Source of the DNA: DATMMS01 sp036824145
GTDB lineage: Bacteria > Chloroflexota > Dormibacteria > DASZGP01
Direction of reading: 5' to 3'
DNA: 9,396 bases
Assembly: GCA_036824145.1 (NCBI GenBank)
Contig: DAITAT010000058.1
Coordinates: 1-9,396, forward strand
Part shown: one piece after another, positions 1 through 6,047 of the stretch
Layout of the letters: every line of letters starts with the position of its first letter
Numbering within the stretch: position 1 is the stretch's first letter
Position numbers and translations under genes: made by a program
The notes under the pieces: generated by a model
Seen by the model: only the letters and a program-made list of their open reading frames with translations
Databases searched by the model: none
Told to the model about the DNA's origin: nothing

Positions 1-741
1 GAAGAGGAAGACCTCAGGCGTTTGGTTGAAGTGGTGCGGTACCAGACGGACCCTGGTGTAGATGCGGGCGAAGACGGTCGCCACGGCGTAGTCCTGGACG
101 TACGCCGCGAGCGCCCCTGACTGGACGTCATGCGGGCCCTTGACGTCGTCGTCGTAGGGCAAATAGGTGATCGGCGTGCCGTGGCACTTGCCTTCGTTCT
201 GGCGCAGCACCGCGGTCTCACCGGCACTTCCGCGGTTGGCTCCGACCCTGAGCCCGCAAAGGCTGTCAGGGCCGCTGATCTGGCCCTGGGCGCTGCCGGC
301 CAGGATCGCGAGGCCTCCGACCAAGTACTCCAGCGTCGCGGCGCCGGAGTCGAGCTCGGTGGTCGCCGGCTGCGAAGCGATCCCTACGTCATAGCGATGC
401 GCGACGTCGGCGAAGCCGGGCAGGATCTGGTTGCCGTTGATGTTGACCACGCCGAACCTGAGTCCCATCTCGCTGGCGATCTCTCCCAGGAGCTCAATGC
501 TGAAGCCGGCGAATCGGTGGGTGTGGTCGTAATAGACCAACGGCGCCTCGGTGGGGTCGGCGGCAACCATCAGCTTGCCCGCCACGGCCATACCGCTGGG
601 GACCGGAATGGGTCGGCTCGAGAGCGCTGGTTGGTTCTGTGATCCCGGCAGGGTCTTGCCGGTACTGGTACCGGTGGAGGACCCGCAGGCGGCCGTCAGC
701 GCGACCACCGCCAGGATGGCGCCGATACGGAGGCGTCTCAA
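1..741 (-). CDS. Diverged family-3 solute-binding lipoprotein (partial, 3' end outside window)
   Basis: This is probably a periplasmic/extracellular binding protein of the SBP_bac_3 type; 247 residues are visible and the C-terminus is cut by the window edge. The start is TTG at 741-739, overlapping the stop of the upstream membrane-protein gene (TTGA). It gives a clean lipoprotein leader, M-R-R-L-R followed by a hydrophobic stretch and L-T-A-A-C, with the lipidated Cys at 19. No ATG or GTG in that frame keeps the leader, and no good ribosome-binding site is seen, so translational coupling is likely. A Ser/Thr/Gly/Pro-rich linker precedes the GKLMVAADPTEAP start of lobe 1. C162 and C186 match a Cys pair (C152/C178) in the binding protein at 5074-5928, so the two are paralogous. 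The segment matching S-D-R-T-P-K-V-D-F of that paralogue reads SQPATTELDSG and lacks the Arg that normally holds the ligand carboxylate. The Asp in VQDYAVA matches the conserved FTDSPVA Asp. Ligand unknown; it may not be an amino acid. Confidence 0.85.
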   Translation of the reverse strand, partial: MRRLRIGAILAVVALTAACGSSTGTSTGKTLPGSQNQPALSSRPIPVPSGMAVAGKLMVAADPTEAPLVYYDHTHRFAGFSIELLGEIASEMGLRFGVVNINGNQILPGFADVAHRYDVGIASQPATTELDSGAATLEYLVGGLAILAGSAQGQISGPDSLCGLRVGANRGSAGETAVLRQNEGKCHGTPITYLPYDDDVKGPHDVQSGALAAYVQDYAVATVFARIYTRVRLVPHHFNQTPEVFLF

Positions 742-1544
742 TGAGTCAGGATCGCAGTGGTCACCAGGCCCACGCAGATCACGATACCGACCACGTACTC
801 CAGGAACACGTTGCGAGTCATGGTGCCCTCGAGCAGGTAGAAGACCATGCCGGTGTTGACGTACCAGGCCACCAGCAGGATCGTGGCCAGGCGGCCCAGG
901 TCCAGGAACTGCGCCGAGATCAGCCCGAAACCGATGGCTGTCGCAACCAGGCTGACGATGAAGCCGCCGACAACCGCCCTCCCCTGCTCCGATGCGACGC
1001 CGGAGAGCTGGATGTAGGAGGCTAAGAAGCTGGCCAGGAAGATCAGCCCCACCCGTAGGCCGAGGCTGGGGACGCCGGCCAGCAGGGCCACGTAGGCGCC
1101 CAGCAGGACCAGGATCAGGGCCGCGTTCTCGAGGAACTCTTGGCCCGGCCGGCGCCGGCCCTGAGCTCGCTCCACCGTGACGTAGGTCGAGCCGAAGATC
1201 GCCACCGCCATCAGCACCTGGTCAGCGATGTGGAGGCGCCAGTCGACGACCTGCAGCGAAACCGCGGCCGCAACCACGACCGCCATGCCGGGCAGGAGGT
1301 AGTGGCCGGCAGAGAATTCGGCGGCTTCTCCGCGGCGTTGCTGGAGCGCCGCGGCCAGCCCCACGGCCACCACCACCACCATCAACGCCACCAGCAGCGC
1401 CACCGCCAGGGGCGGCAGCAGGTCCGAGGGCTCGAGGAGCCCCAGGAGGAGCAGCCCGCCGGCCAGGTATGCCAGGAAGCGTGCGGTCGCCAGCGGGTTG
1501 GGCTCGGCGACCGACTCAGCCAGCGGTCGTTCCTTGGCGGCCAT
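738..1544 (-). CDS. Multi-pass integral membrane protein of unknown function
   Basis: I do not recognise the family. The ATG at 1544-1542 gives 268 residues and is preceded by GAGGA five bases upstream; the frame stays open further upstream, but that part only shadows the cupin gene. After a short polar N-terminus (MAAKERPLAESVAEPNP) come about eight or nine hydrophobic segments, near residues 22-40, 42-67, 82-102, 106-125, 141-162, 164-183, 190-213, 219-242 and 248-267. No nucleotide-binding, protease or glycosyltransferase motif is visible. The charged loop E-R-A-Q-G-R-R-R-P-G-Q-E between segments 4 and 5 is the most hydrophilic part. Its first 29 bases overlap the end of the cupin gene, and its TGA overlaps the TTG start of the binding lipoprotein, so it belongs to a coupled four-gene unit. 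A transport or polyprenol/cell-envelope role would suit the context, but this is inference only. Confidence 0.8.
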   Translation of the reverse strand: MAAKERPLAESVAEPNPLATARFLAYLAGGLLLLGLLEPSDLLPPLAVALLVALMVVVVAVGLAAALQQRRGEAAEFSAGHYLLPGMAVVVAAAVSLQVVDWRLHIADQVLMAVAIFGSTYVTVERAQGRRRPGQEFLENAALILVLLGAYVALLAGVPSLGLRVGLIFLASFLASYIQLSGVASEQGRAVVGGFIVSLVATAIGFGLISAQFLDLGRLATILLVAWYVNTGMVFYLLEGTMTRNVFLEYVVGIVICVGLVTTAILTH

Positions 1545-1920
1545 AACGGTCCTCGAGTCGAATGACGTCATTGATTTCGGGCGACGAGACTTCGAAGAAC
1601 TCACAGTCTTCGACCGCCACCATGCGATGTGTCCGGCCCGGGACAATGCGGACGCAGTCACCCACCGAAAGGCGGTGAGTCTGCATAACGCCGTCCTCGC
1701 CGGCGAGTTCGAGGTCCATGACTCCAACGGTCATGAGCAGGGTTTCGTCCTTCTGCTCGTGGTACTGGAGCGAGAGGGCCTCGCCCAGGTTGACGTGGAT
1801 CACCTTGCCCAGGTAGCGCTCGGTGATCGCGAAGCGCAACTCGTACCCCCAGGGCTTATCGACCTTAACGTCCTTGAGTTTCCTGACGGTTCCGGGCCGG
1901 GGCTCCGCCGAATCGCTCAG
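1516..1920 (-). CDS. Small cupin protein, phosphomannose isomerase type II-like
   Basis: A single-domain cupin of 134 residues if translation starts at CTG 1920-1918. The region KPWGYELRF (about 22-30) is the characteristic entry of the cupin isomerase domain that forms the C-terminal part of bifunctional ManC/AlgA proteins. Cupin motif 1 (LGEALSLQYHEQKDETLLMTVG) supplies likely metal ligands Q52, H54 and E59; motif 2 (VGDCVRIVPGRTHRM) supplies H98. The usual second His of motif 1 is Gln (H-E-Q). If it is an isomerase, it would convert fructose-6-P to mannose-6-P for the mutase encoded just upstream. Start choice: the only other in-frame start codon, TTG at 1839, falls inside the conserved PWGYEL motif. 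The CTG has GGAGGTGA at ideal spacing and overlaps the mutase stop as CTGA. The cupin fold is secure; the isomerase activity is less so. Confidence 0.8.
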   Translation of the reverse strand: MSDSAEPRPGTVRKLKDVKVDKPWGYELRFAITERYLGKVIHVNLGEALSLQYHEQKDETLLMTVGVMDLELAGEDGVMQTHRLSVGDCVRIVPGRTHRMVAVEDCEFFEVSSPEINDVIRLEDRYGRQGTTAG

Positions 1921-3383
1921 GCCGTCACCTCCAGTAGGTCCACCAGGGCCTGGATAAGCTCTTCGACCTCGGCCTGGGTGGGCGCCTCACTGTACACACG
2001 CATCAGCGGCTCGGTGCCGCTGAACCGGATCAACGCCCAGGCGCCGTCGCCGAGGTAGAACTTGAAGCCGTCGTCGTCGCGAATGCGCTCCACCTTCCGC
2101 CCTGCGATCTCCTTGGGCGGGTCGGCGGCGAATCGCTCGTAGGTCCGGCGCTTGAGCTCGTCGTAGCCTTCGCGGTCAGTCCTGATGTCGCGCCGGTTGT
2201 AGGCGTGCGGACCCACCTTCTCGTAGAGCGCCGCCAGGATCGCCGACAGCGGCAGTTGCCGGCGCACGATCATGTCGGCAAAGTAAAGGCCGGCCAGTAC
2301 CCCGTCGCGCTCGGGGATGTGGCCACGGAACCCGAAGCCACCGGACTCCTCGCCGCCGAGGACGGCGTTGGTCGAAATCATCAGGGGGCCGACATATTTG
2401 AAGCCCACCTGGACCTCGTGGCACTCCACGCCGTAGATCTCGGCCAGCCGGTCGGCCATCGAGGTGCTGGTCAGGGTGCGAACCACCGGGCCGCGCTCGC
2501 CTTTGGTGCCAAGCAGGTAATCCATCAAGAGCGCGTACACCTCGAGCTGGTTGATGAAGCGCCCGGTTTCGTCGATGATGCCGACCCGGTCGGCGTCGCC
2601 GTCGGTGCAGATGCAGAGGTCGTAGCCGCCCCTTGCCATCAGCTCCAGGGTGCTGCCCAGGTTCTGGGGGATGGGTTCGGGGTGGATGCCACCGAAACCG
2701 GGGTTGCGCTCCGCGCGGACCTGCTCAACGACAGTCTTGCCGCCGGCGAGGAGGTCGACGACGTAGCCGGAGCCAGAGCCGTACATGGGGTCGTGCAGGA
2801 CCTTGAGCCCGGCGCCTTTGAGGACATCGAGGTCGACCATGCGGGCCACCTGGGCGCGGTACGCGGGGCGCGGGTCGAGGATCTCGACGAGGCCAGTCGC
2901 CCGGGCATTCTCGAGGTCGAGCAGGTCCACCGACCCCGACTCGATGACCGCGGCGATCTCCTTCTCCAGCTCCGCCACGACCTCGGGCGAGGCCGAGCCG
3001 GCGTATTCCGGCTTGTACTTGATGCCGCAAAACTCCGCGGGGTTGTGGCTGGCGGTGACGACGACGGCGCCGTCTGCCTGCTTGTGAAGGATGGTCCAGG
3101 AGCTGACCTGGGTCGGCGAAGGGGCGTCGGTGAGGTAGGTGTGTACGCCGGCGGCCGCCATCACCCCGGCGACCTCTTCAGCGAAGCGGTCGGCGGAGAA
3201 GCGGCAGTCGTAGCCGATCACCACGCTCGGACTCGGCTTGCGGCGCAGGAAATTGGCGATCCCCTGGGCAGCGTAGCGCACGTTCTCGAATGTGAAATCG
3301 TCGGCTATGATCCCGCGCCAGCCGTCGGTGCCGAACTTGATGGATGGCTTCTGATGGAGCCCGGAAGCTGTCGGTGCGGACAT
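1917..3383 (-). CDS. Phosphoglucomutase/phosphomannomutase family protein
   Basis: A full-length alpha-D-phosphohexomutase of 488 residues that interconverts hexose-6-phosphate and hexose-1-phosphate in the cytoplasm through a phosphoserine enzyme. All four diagnostic motifs are present in order: the active-site serine loop TASHNP (110-115, S112), the Mg2+ loop DGDADR (261-266), the sugar-recognition loop GGEESGG (343-349), and the phosphate-binding loop RFSGTEP (453-459). The N-terminus I-K-F-G-T-D-G-W-R-G-I-I is also typical. The start is ATG at 3383-3381; no good ribosome-binding site precedes it, though a TAGAGT box lies seven bases upstream. It is the first gene after a strong hairpin and overlaps the cupin gene by four bases. 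With a phosphomannose isomerase-like cupin next to it and manC and gmd upstream, a phosphomannomutase role is favoured. The family cannot be split reliably into glucose- and mannose-specific members by eye, so phosphoglucomutase activity is equally possible. Confidence 0.93.
   Translation of the reverse strand: MSAPTASGLHQKPSIKFGTDGWRGIIADDFTFENVRYAAQGIANFLRRKPSPSVVIGYDCRFSADRFAEEVAGVMAAAGVHTYLTDAPSPTQVSSWTILHKQADGAVVVTASHNPAEFCGIKYKPEYAGSASPEVVAELEKEIAAVIESGSVDLLDLENARATGLVEILDPRPAYRAQVARMVDLDVLKGAGLKVLHDPMYGSGSGYVVDLLAGGKTVVEQVRAERNPGFGGIHPEPIPQNLGSTLELMARGGYDLCICTDGDADRVGIIDETGRFINQLEVYALLMDYLLGTKGERGPVVRTLTSTSMADRLAEIYGVECHEVQVGFKYVGPLMISTNAVLGGEESGGFGFRGHIPERDGVLAGLYFADMIVRRQLPLSAILAALYEKVGPHAYNRRDIRTDREGYDELKRRTYERFAADPPKEIAGRKVERIRDDDGFKFYLGDGAWALIRFSGTEPLMRVYSEAPTQAEVEELIQALVDLLEVTA
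1925..1932 (-). promoter_or_regulatory. Strong Shine-Dalgarno GGAGGTGA for the CTG-started cupin gene
   Basis: Eight consecutive bases match the anti-Shine-Dalgarno tail of 16S rRNA. They lie inside the last codons of the phosphohexomutase gene. From GGAGG to the CTG there are seven bases, the optimum. This site decides the cupin start and implies coupled translation of the two genes. Confidence 0.75.
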
Positions 3384-3390
3384 CGCGGCT

Positions 3391-3396
3391 ACTCTA
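3391..3396 (-). promoter_or_regulatory. Possible -10 box (TAGAGT) for the phosphohexomutase unit
   Basis: TAGAGT lies seven bases upstream of the mutase ATG, so a transcript from it would be leaderless or nearly so. No -35 box is recognisable, because that position falls in the terminator hairpin. A weak prediction, supported mainly by the missing Shine-Dalgarno and the similar arrangement in front of gmd. Confidence 0.3.
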
Positions 3397-3410
3397 CCAA
3401 TCGCTGCGAA

Positions 3411-3434
3411 CGGCGCGGCCGGTCGGCCGCGCCG
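3411..3434 (-). terminator. 10-bp perfect GC hairpin after the ABC transporter operon
   Basis: On the minus strand CGGCGCGGCC, loop GACC, then its exact complement GGCCGCGCCG. It begins three bases after the ATPase stop codon and ends 27 bases before the mutase ATG. Only TTC follows, so it lacks the U-tract of a classical intrinsic terminator. U-poor hairpins of this kind have been proposed as terminators or 3'-end stabilisers in high-GC bacteria. Position and strength support separation of the transporter operon from the downstream unit. Confidence 0.6.
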
Positions 3435-3437
3435 GGA

Positions 3438-4253
3438 TCACAGGATCTTGGAGAGAAACTGCTGCGTGCGGGGGTGGGTCGGGGCGCTGAAGAAGGTCGC
3501 CGGAGGAGCGTCCTCGACGATGACCCCACCATCCATCAGCACCGCCCGGTCGGCCACCTCCCTGGCGAAGCCAACCTCGTGGGTGACACAGACCATGGTC
3601 ATGTGCATATCCCGAGCCAGGCGCTTCATGGTGTCGAGGACCTCCCCCACCAGCTCGGGGTCGAGCGCAGAGGTCGGCTCGTCGAAGAGCATCACTTTGG
3701 GGTCCATCGCCAGTGCCCGCGCGATCGCCACCCGCTGCTGCTGCCCGCCCGACAGCCGGATGGGGTAGGCATCGGCCTTCTCTGGCACCCCCACTTGCTC
3801 GAGGAGCTCGGCGGCTCGCTTCTTCGCCTCGTTGCGCGAGACGCCCCTGACCCGGACCGGCGCCTCGATGATGTTCTCCAGCACGGTCATGTGCGGGAAC
3901 AGGTTGAGGCGCTGGAAGACCATCCCGATCTCGGCTCGCTGCTTGGCCACGGCCCGGTCCGACTCCTCCTTGAGGCGGCCGTCTGGCCGCTCGCGGTAGC
4001 CGATCAAACGGCCGTTGACCTCGATCTTGCCGCTGTCGATCTTCTCAAGGTGGTTGAGGCAGCGCAGGAAGGTCGACTTGCCGCCGCCCGACGGCCCCAT
4101 GATCACGACCACCTCGCCCCGCTGGACGGTGAGACTGACACCCTTCAGCACCTCGACGTCGTGGTAGCGCTTGAGTACGTCGGTAGCCCTGACAACGGGC
4201 CCGGCGCCACCGTCCTGGGCGGCGCCATCAGTCAACGGGGCGGTCGCTGCCAC
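3438..4253 (-). CDS. Polar amino acid ABC transporter ATP-binding protein (GlnQ/HisP type)
   Basis: The cytoplasmic ATPase that powers uptake through the adjacent permease; 271 residues. Walker A GPSGGGKST (53-61), Q-loop Q114 in FQRLNLFPHMTV, signature LSGGQQQR (167-174), Walker B VMLFDEP (187-193, catalytic E192), D-loop SALD, and switch H225 in CVTHE are all intact. The FPHMTVLENI sequence after the Q-loop and the P-T-H-P-R-T-Q-Q-F-L tail are typical of the polar amino-acid subfamily. A charged insert of about 15 residues (around 85-103, RERPDGRLKEESDRAVAKQ) lies before the Q-loop. The GTG start at 4253 follows the permease TAG with no gap, and GGGAG lies seven bases upstream. The first about 18 residues are an Ala/Gly-rich extension before the usual domain start. 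Exact substrate (Gln, Glu, His, Arg) is not readable from the ATPase. Confidence 0.93.
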   Translation of the reverse strand: MAATAPLTDGAAQDGGAGPVVRATDVLKRYHDVEVLKGVSLTVQRGEVVVIMGPSGGGKSTFLRCLNHLEKIDSGKIEVNGRLIGYRERPDGRLKEESDRAVAKQRAEIGMVFQRLNLFPHMTVLENIIEAPVRVRGVSRNEAKKRAAELLEQVGVPEKADAYPIRLSGGQQQRVAIARALAMDPKVMLFDEPTSALDPELVGEVLDTMKRLARDMHMTMVCVTHEVGFAREVADRAVLMDGGVIVEDAPPATFFSAPTHPRTQQFLSKIL

Positions 4254-5051
4254 CTAGGTGCTCCCGGCACCGACCAACGCCCGCCGCAGGAAGCCCGGCC
4301 GCACCGCACTCCCGCGATCCTGTCTCTCGCCGAAGCGATCCTCGATTCGCTTCTGGACCTGTGTCAGCATGCTGGTGATCACCAGGTAATAGATCGCTGC
4401 CACCGCCAGGGCCTCAAAGGTGCGGAAGTTCGACGAGTAGAAGTTGGCTGCCTGCTGCAGGAGCTCGTGCACCCCGATCACGAACAGCAGCGAAGTGTTC
4501 TTGCTCATGTTGATGTATTCGTTGGTCGTCGGCGGCACCACCACCCGCAGCGCCTGGGGCAGGATGATGCGGCGCAGCGTCTGCCAGCGCGTCATGCCCA
4601 GCGCCTTGGCGGCGTCCGCCTGCCCCGGGTCGACGGCCTGCAGGCCCGAGCGAATGATCTCGGTCATGTAGGCGGCCTCATTGAGAGCCAGGGTGATGGC
4701 GCCCGCGATCACCGCGTCGCGGTTGAGAAAGAACAAGAGGGGTGAGTTGTTGGTCAACTCGGCGGTGCCGTCGTAGACGAAGAGGAGCTGGAGCAGCAGC
4801 GGCGTGCCCCGGAAGATCCACAGGTAAAAGTTGACCGGTGCGCGCACCAGCGGGTTGCGCGAGATCCGCCCCAGCGCCAGCGGCAGGCCGAGGATCACCC
4901 CGGAGGTCTGGGAGACTACGGTGAGGACGAGGACAAGCAGCGCCGGCCCGAACCAGACGTCGCTGAGAAGAATCGACCTGAAGCACGGGAAATCGAAACC
5001 GTTGACCTGCTCTGGGCAGCTCAGCGCGGCGAGGACGATACTCACGCTCAC
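4254..5051 (-). CDS. Polar amino acid ABC transporter permease
   Basis: An inner-membrane channel subunit of the His/Glu/Gln/Arg/opine family; 265 residues, close to the usual length or slightly long. The first conserved block (residues 35-110) contains the family sequence NFYLWIFRGTPLLLQLLFVY. The EAA loop, which docks on the ATPase, is at about 131-169 (EIIRSGLQAVDPGQADAAKALGM then RWQTLRRIILPQALR). About five hydrophobic segments are seen (35-60, 72-93, 113-130, 184-200, 213-232). Only one permease is present, so it would act as a homodimer with two ATPases. The first 30 residues include a short Cys-containing segment (C12, C23), not part of the core. The GTG start at 5051 is chosen; a second GTG two codons later is possible, and neither has a clear ribosome-binding site. 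It lies 22 bases after the binding protein gene and directly abuts the ATPase gene. Confidence 0.92.
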   Translation of the reverse strand: MSVSIVLAALSCPEQVNGFDFPCFRSILLSDVWFGPALLVLVLTVVSQTSGVILGLPLALGRISRNPLVRAPVNFYLWIFRGTPLLLQLLFVYDGTAELTNNSPLLFFLNRDAVIAGAITLALNEAAYMTEIIRSGLQAVDPGQADAAKALGMTRWQTLRRIILPQALRVVVPPTTNEYINMSKNTSLLFVIGVHELLQQAANFYSSNFRTFEALAVAAIYYLVITSMLTQVQKRIEDRFGERQDRGSAVRPGFLRRALVGAGST

Positions 5052-5060
5052 TCAGTCAAA

Positions 5061-5073
5061 CCGGCGCCGCCGG
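5061..5073 (-). repeat. Small GC hairpin between binding protein and permease genes
   Basis: The inverted repeat CCGGC-N3-GCCGG (5-bp stem, 3-base loop) starts immediately after the binding-protein stop codon. Hairpins here often stabilise the upstream message so that binding protein exceeds permease. It is short and in GC-rich DNA, so it could be chance. Confidence 0.3.
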
Positions 5074-5928
5074 TCAGCTCTTCTTGTTGGCGATGTCCCC
5101 GTCGATGACGCCCCATTTGACGAGGATGCTCTTGTAGGTGCCGTCATCCTGGATCGCCTTGAAGGCCGCCTTCAGAGGATTCAGGATGGCGCTCTCGGCC
5201 TTGCGGACGGCGATCCCCTCGGGCGCAACCTCAATCGCGCCGGCGGTGTTGGCGATCGCCAGGTTGCTGTCCCTCTTTACCTCGTAGCCCGCCACCGGCG
5301 AGTCGGTGAAGTGGACGTCGACGGCGCCCTTCTTCAGCTGCGCCAGGGCTTCGGTGTCGACCGGGAATACCTTGACGGTCAGCTTTTTGCTGGCGCAGGC
5401 CTTGCCGGCATCGTTGAGGCCGTTGGCCTCGTCCTTCTCGGCGGTGCCGTCCTCAACCGCGACGTTGTGGCCGCAGAGGTCCTCCAGCTTGGCGGGCTTG
5501 TAGCTGGCCCCCTTTTTGATGACGAAGGACTCACCGGCAACGAAGTAGGGCACGAAATCGACCTTGGGGGTACGGTCCGAGTTGATCGTCATCGCCGAGA
5601 TGATGGCGTCGTACTTCTTGGCGTCCAGCGCGGGGATGATTCCGGCGAAGGCCTGGTTGAGGGCCACGAACTTCAGGCCCATCTTGTCGGCCAGGGCCTT
5701 GCCCAGGTCGATGTCAAAGCCGGCGGCGTTGGTGGAGCCTGCTGGATCGAAGAACTCCTGCGGCGGGTAGGAGATGTCGGAGCCGACGGTGAGCGTTCCA
5801 GCGGTGAACAGCGCGCTATCGGGTGGCGGGGTGACCTTGGCTGATCCTGAGCTGCCTGCACTCGAGCTGCCGCACGCGGTGATGGCCATCGAGCCCAGCA
5901 GTATCAACATTGTCGGCTTCAACTTCAC
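5074..5928 (-). CDS. Polar amino acid ABC transporter substrate-binding lipoprotein
   Basis: An extracytoplasmic receptor of the SBP_bac_3 family, delivering an amino acid to the permease encoded just downstream; 284 residues. A lipoprotein signal peptide ends in AITAC (lipid-anchored C19), followed by a Ser/Gly/Pro linker. Lobe 1 starts at GTLTVGSDISYPPQEF with the ligand-facing aromatics, and the hinge region S-A-M-T-I-N-S-D-R-T-P-K-V-D-F (111-125) supplies R119 for the ligand carboxylate. Lobe 2 carries VEDGTAEKDE and D209 in FTDSPVAGY, which usually binds the ligand amino group. C152 and C178 probably form a disulfide. The GTG start at 5928 keeps the basic N-terminus K-L-K, with GGAGGG nine bases upstream; the ATG at codon 7 would lose it. 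First gene of an SBP-permease-ATPase operon. Conserved residues fit glutamine/glutamate-like ligands, but specificity is not settled. Confidence 0.93.
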   Translation of the reverse strand: MKLKPTMLILLGSMAITACGSSSAGSSGSAKVTPPPDSALFTAGTLTVGSDISYPPQEFFDPAGSTNAAGFDIDLGKALADKMGLKFVALNQAFAGIIPALDAKKYDAIISAMTINSDRTPKVDFVPYFVAGESFVIKKGASYKPAKLEDLCGHNVAVEDGTAEKDEANGLNDAGKACASKKLTVKVFPVDTEALAQLKKGAVDVHFTDSPVAGYEVKRDSNLAIANTAGAIEVAPEGIAVRKAESAILNPLKAAFKAIQDDGTYKSILVKWGVIDGDIANKKS

Positions 5929-5978
5929 CTTGATTCACCCTCCGTCGATTGATCCCGGCGCGTGGCGCACGAGAGCTG

Positions 5979-5991
5979 CCGGAATTACCGG
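5979..5991. promoter_or_regulatory. Imperfect palindrome CCGGAATTACCGG, possible operator
   Basis: A 13-bp near-palindrome (one mismatched pair around the central T) sits 11 bp downstream of the putative -10 box and about 50 bp upstream of the binding-protein start. A repressor bound here would block early elongation. No known regulator consensus is matched, so this is tentative. Confidence 0.25.
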
Positions 5992-6001
5992 GCCAGTCGC
6001 C

Positions 6002-6007
6002 ATTGTA
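6002..6007 (-). promoter_or_regulatory. Possible -10 box (TACAAT) for the amino acid transporter operon
   Basis: TACAAT, one mismatch from TATAAT, lies 73 bases upstream of the binding-protein GTG in the 119-base gap after manC. No convincing -35 hexamer is present at 16-18 bases upstream. The same hexamer occurs in front of metK, which adds some support. Confidence 0.4.
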
Positions 6008-6017
6008 GGCAATCCGG

Positions 6018-6040
6018 GCCTCCACGGCGTCGCGGGAGGC
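6018..6040 (-). terminator. Hairpin after manC, possible weak terminator
   Basis: The inverted repeat GCCTCC-N11-GGAGGC starts seven bases after the manC stop codon. There is no U-tract. Its place between manC and the next promoter-like box suggests transcript-end formation, but the six-base stem with an 11-base loop is weak. Confidence 0.3.
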
Positions 6041-6047
6041 GGTGTGG

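Noticed and set aside
130..642. 170-codon plus-strand frame and the other plus-strand frames near the left edge
   Set aside because: They are antisense to a clear lipoprotein signal peptide and binding-protein domain in a minus-strand frame that is open to the window edge.
1545..1727. N-terminal extension of the membrane protein to a start at 1727
   Set aside because: The extra 61 residues overlap the cupin coding region and are Ser/Arg-rich shadow sequence, whereas ATG 1544 has a good ribosome-binding site.
1516..1839. Cupin start at TTG 1839
   Set aside because: It would begin in the middle of the conserved PWGYELRF segment and has no ribosome-binding site; the frame continues upstream to a well-placed CTG.
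2205..4745. 846-codon open frame on the plus strand
   Set aside because: It lies antisense to the phosphohexomutase, ATPase and permease genes. It is rich in H, D, G, R and V in the manner of a complement of GC-rich codons and has no recognisable motif. It is a GC-driven shadow.
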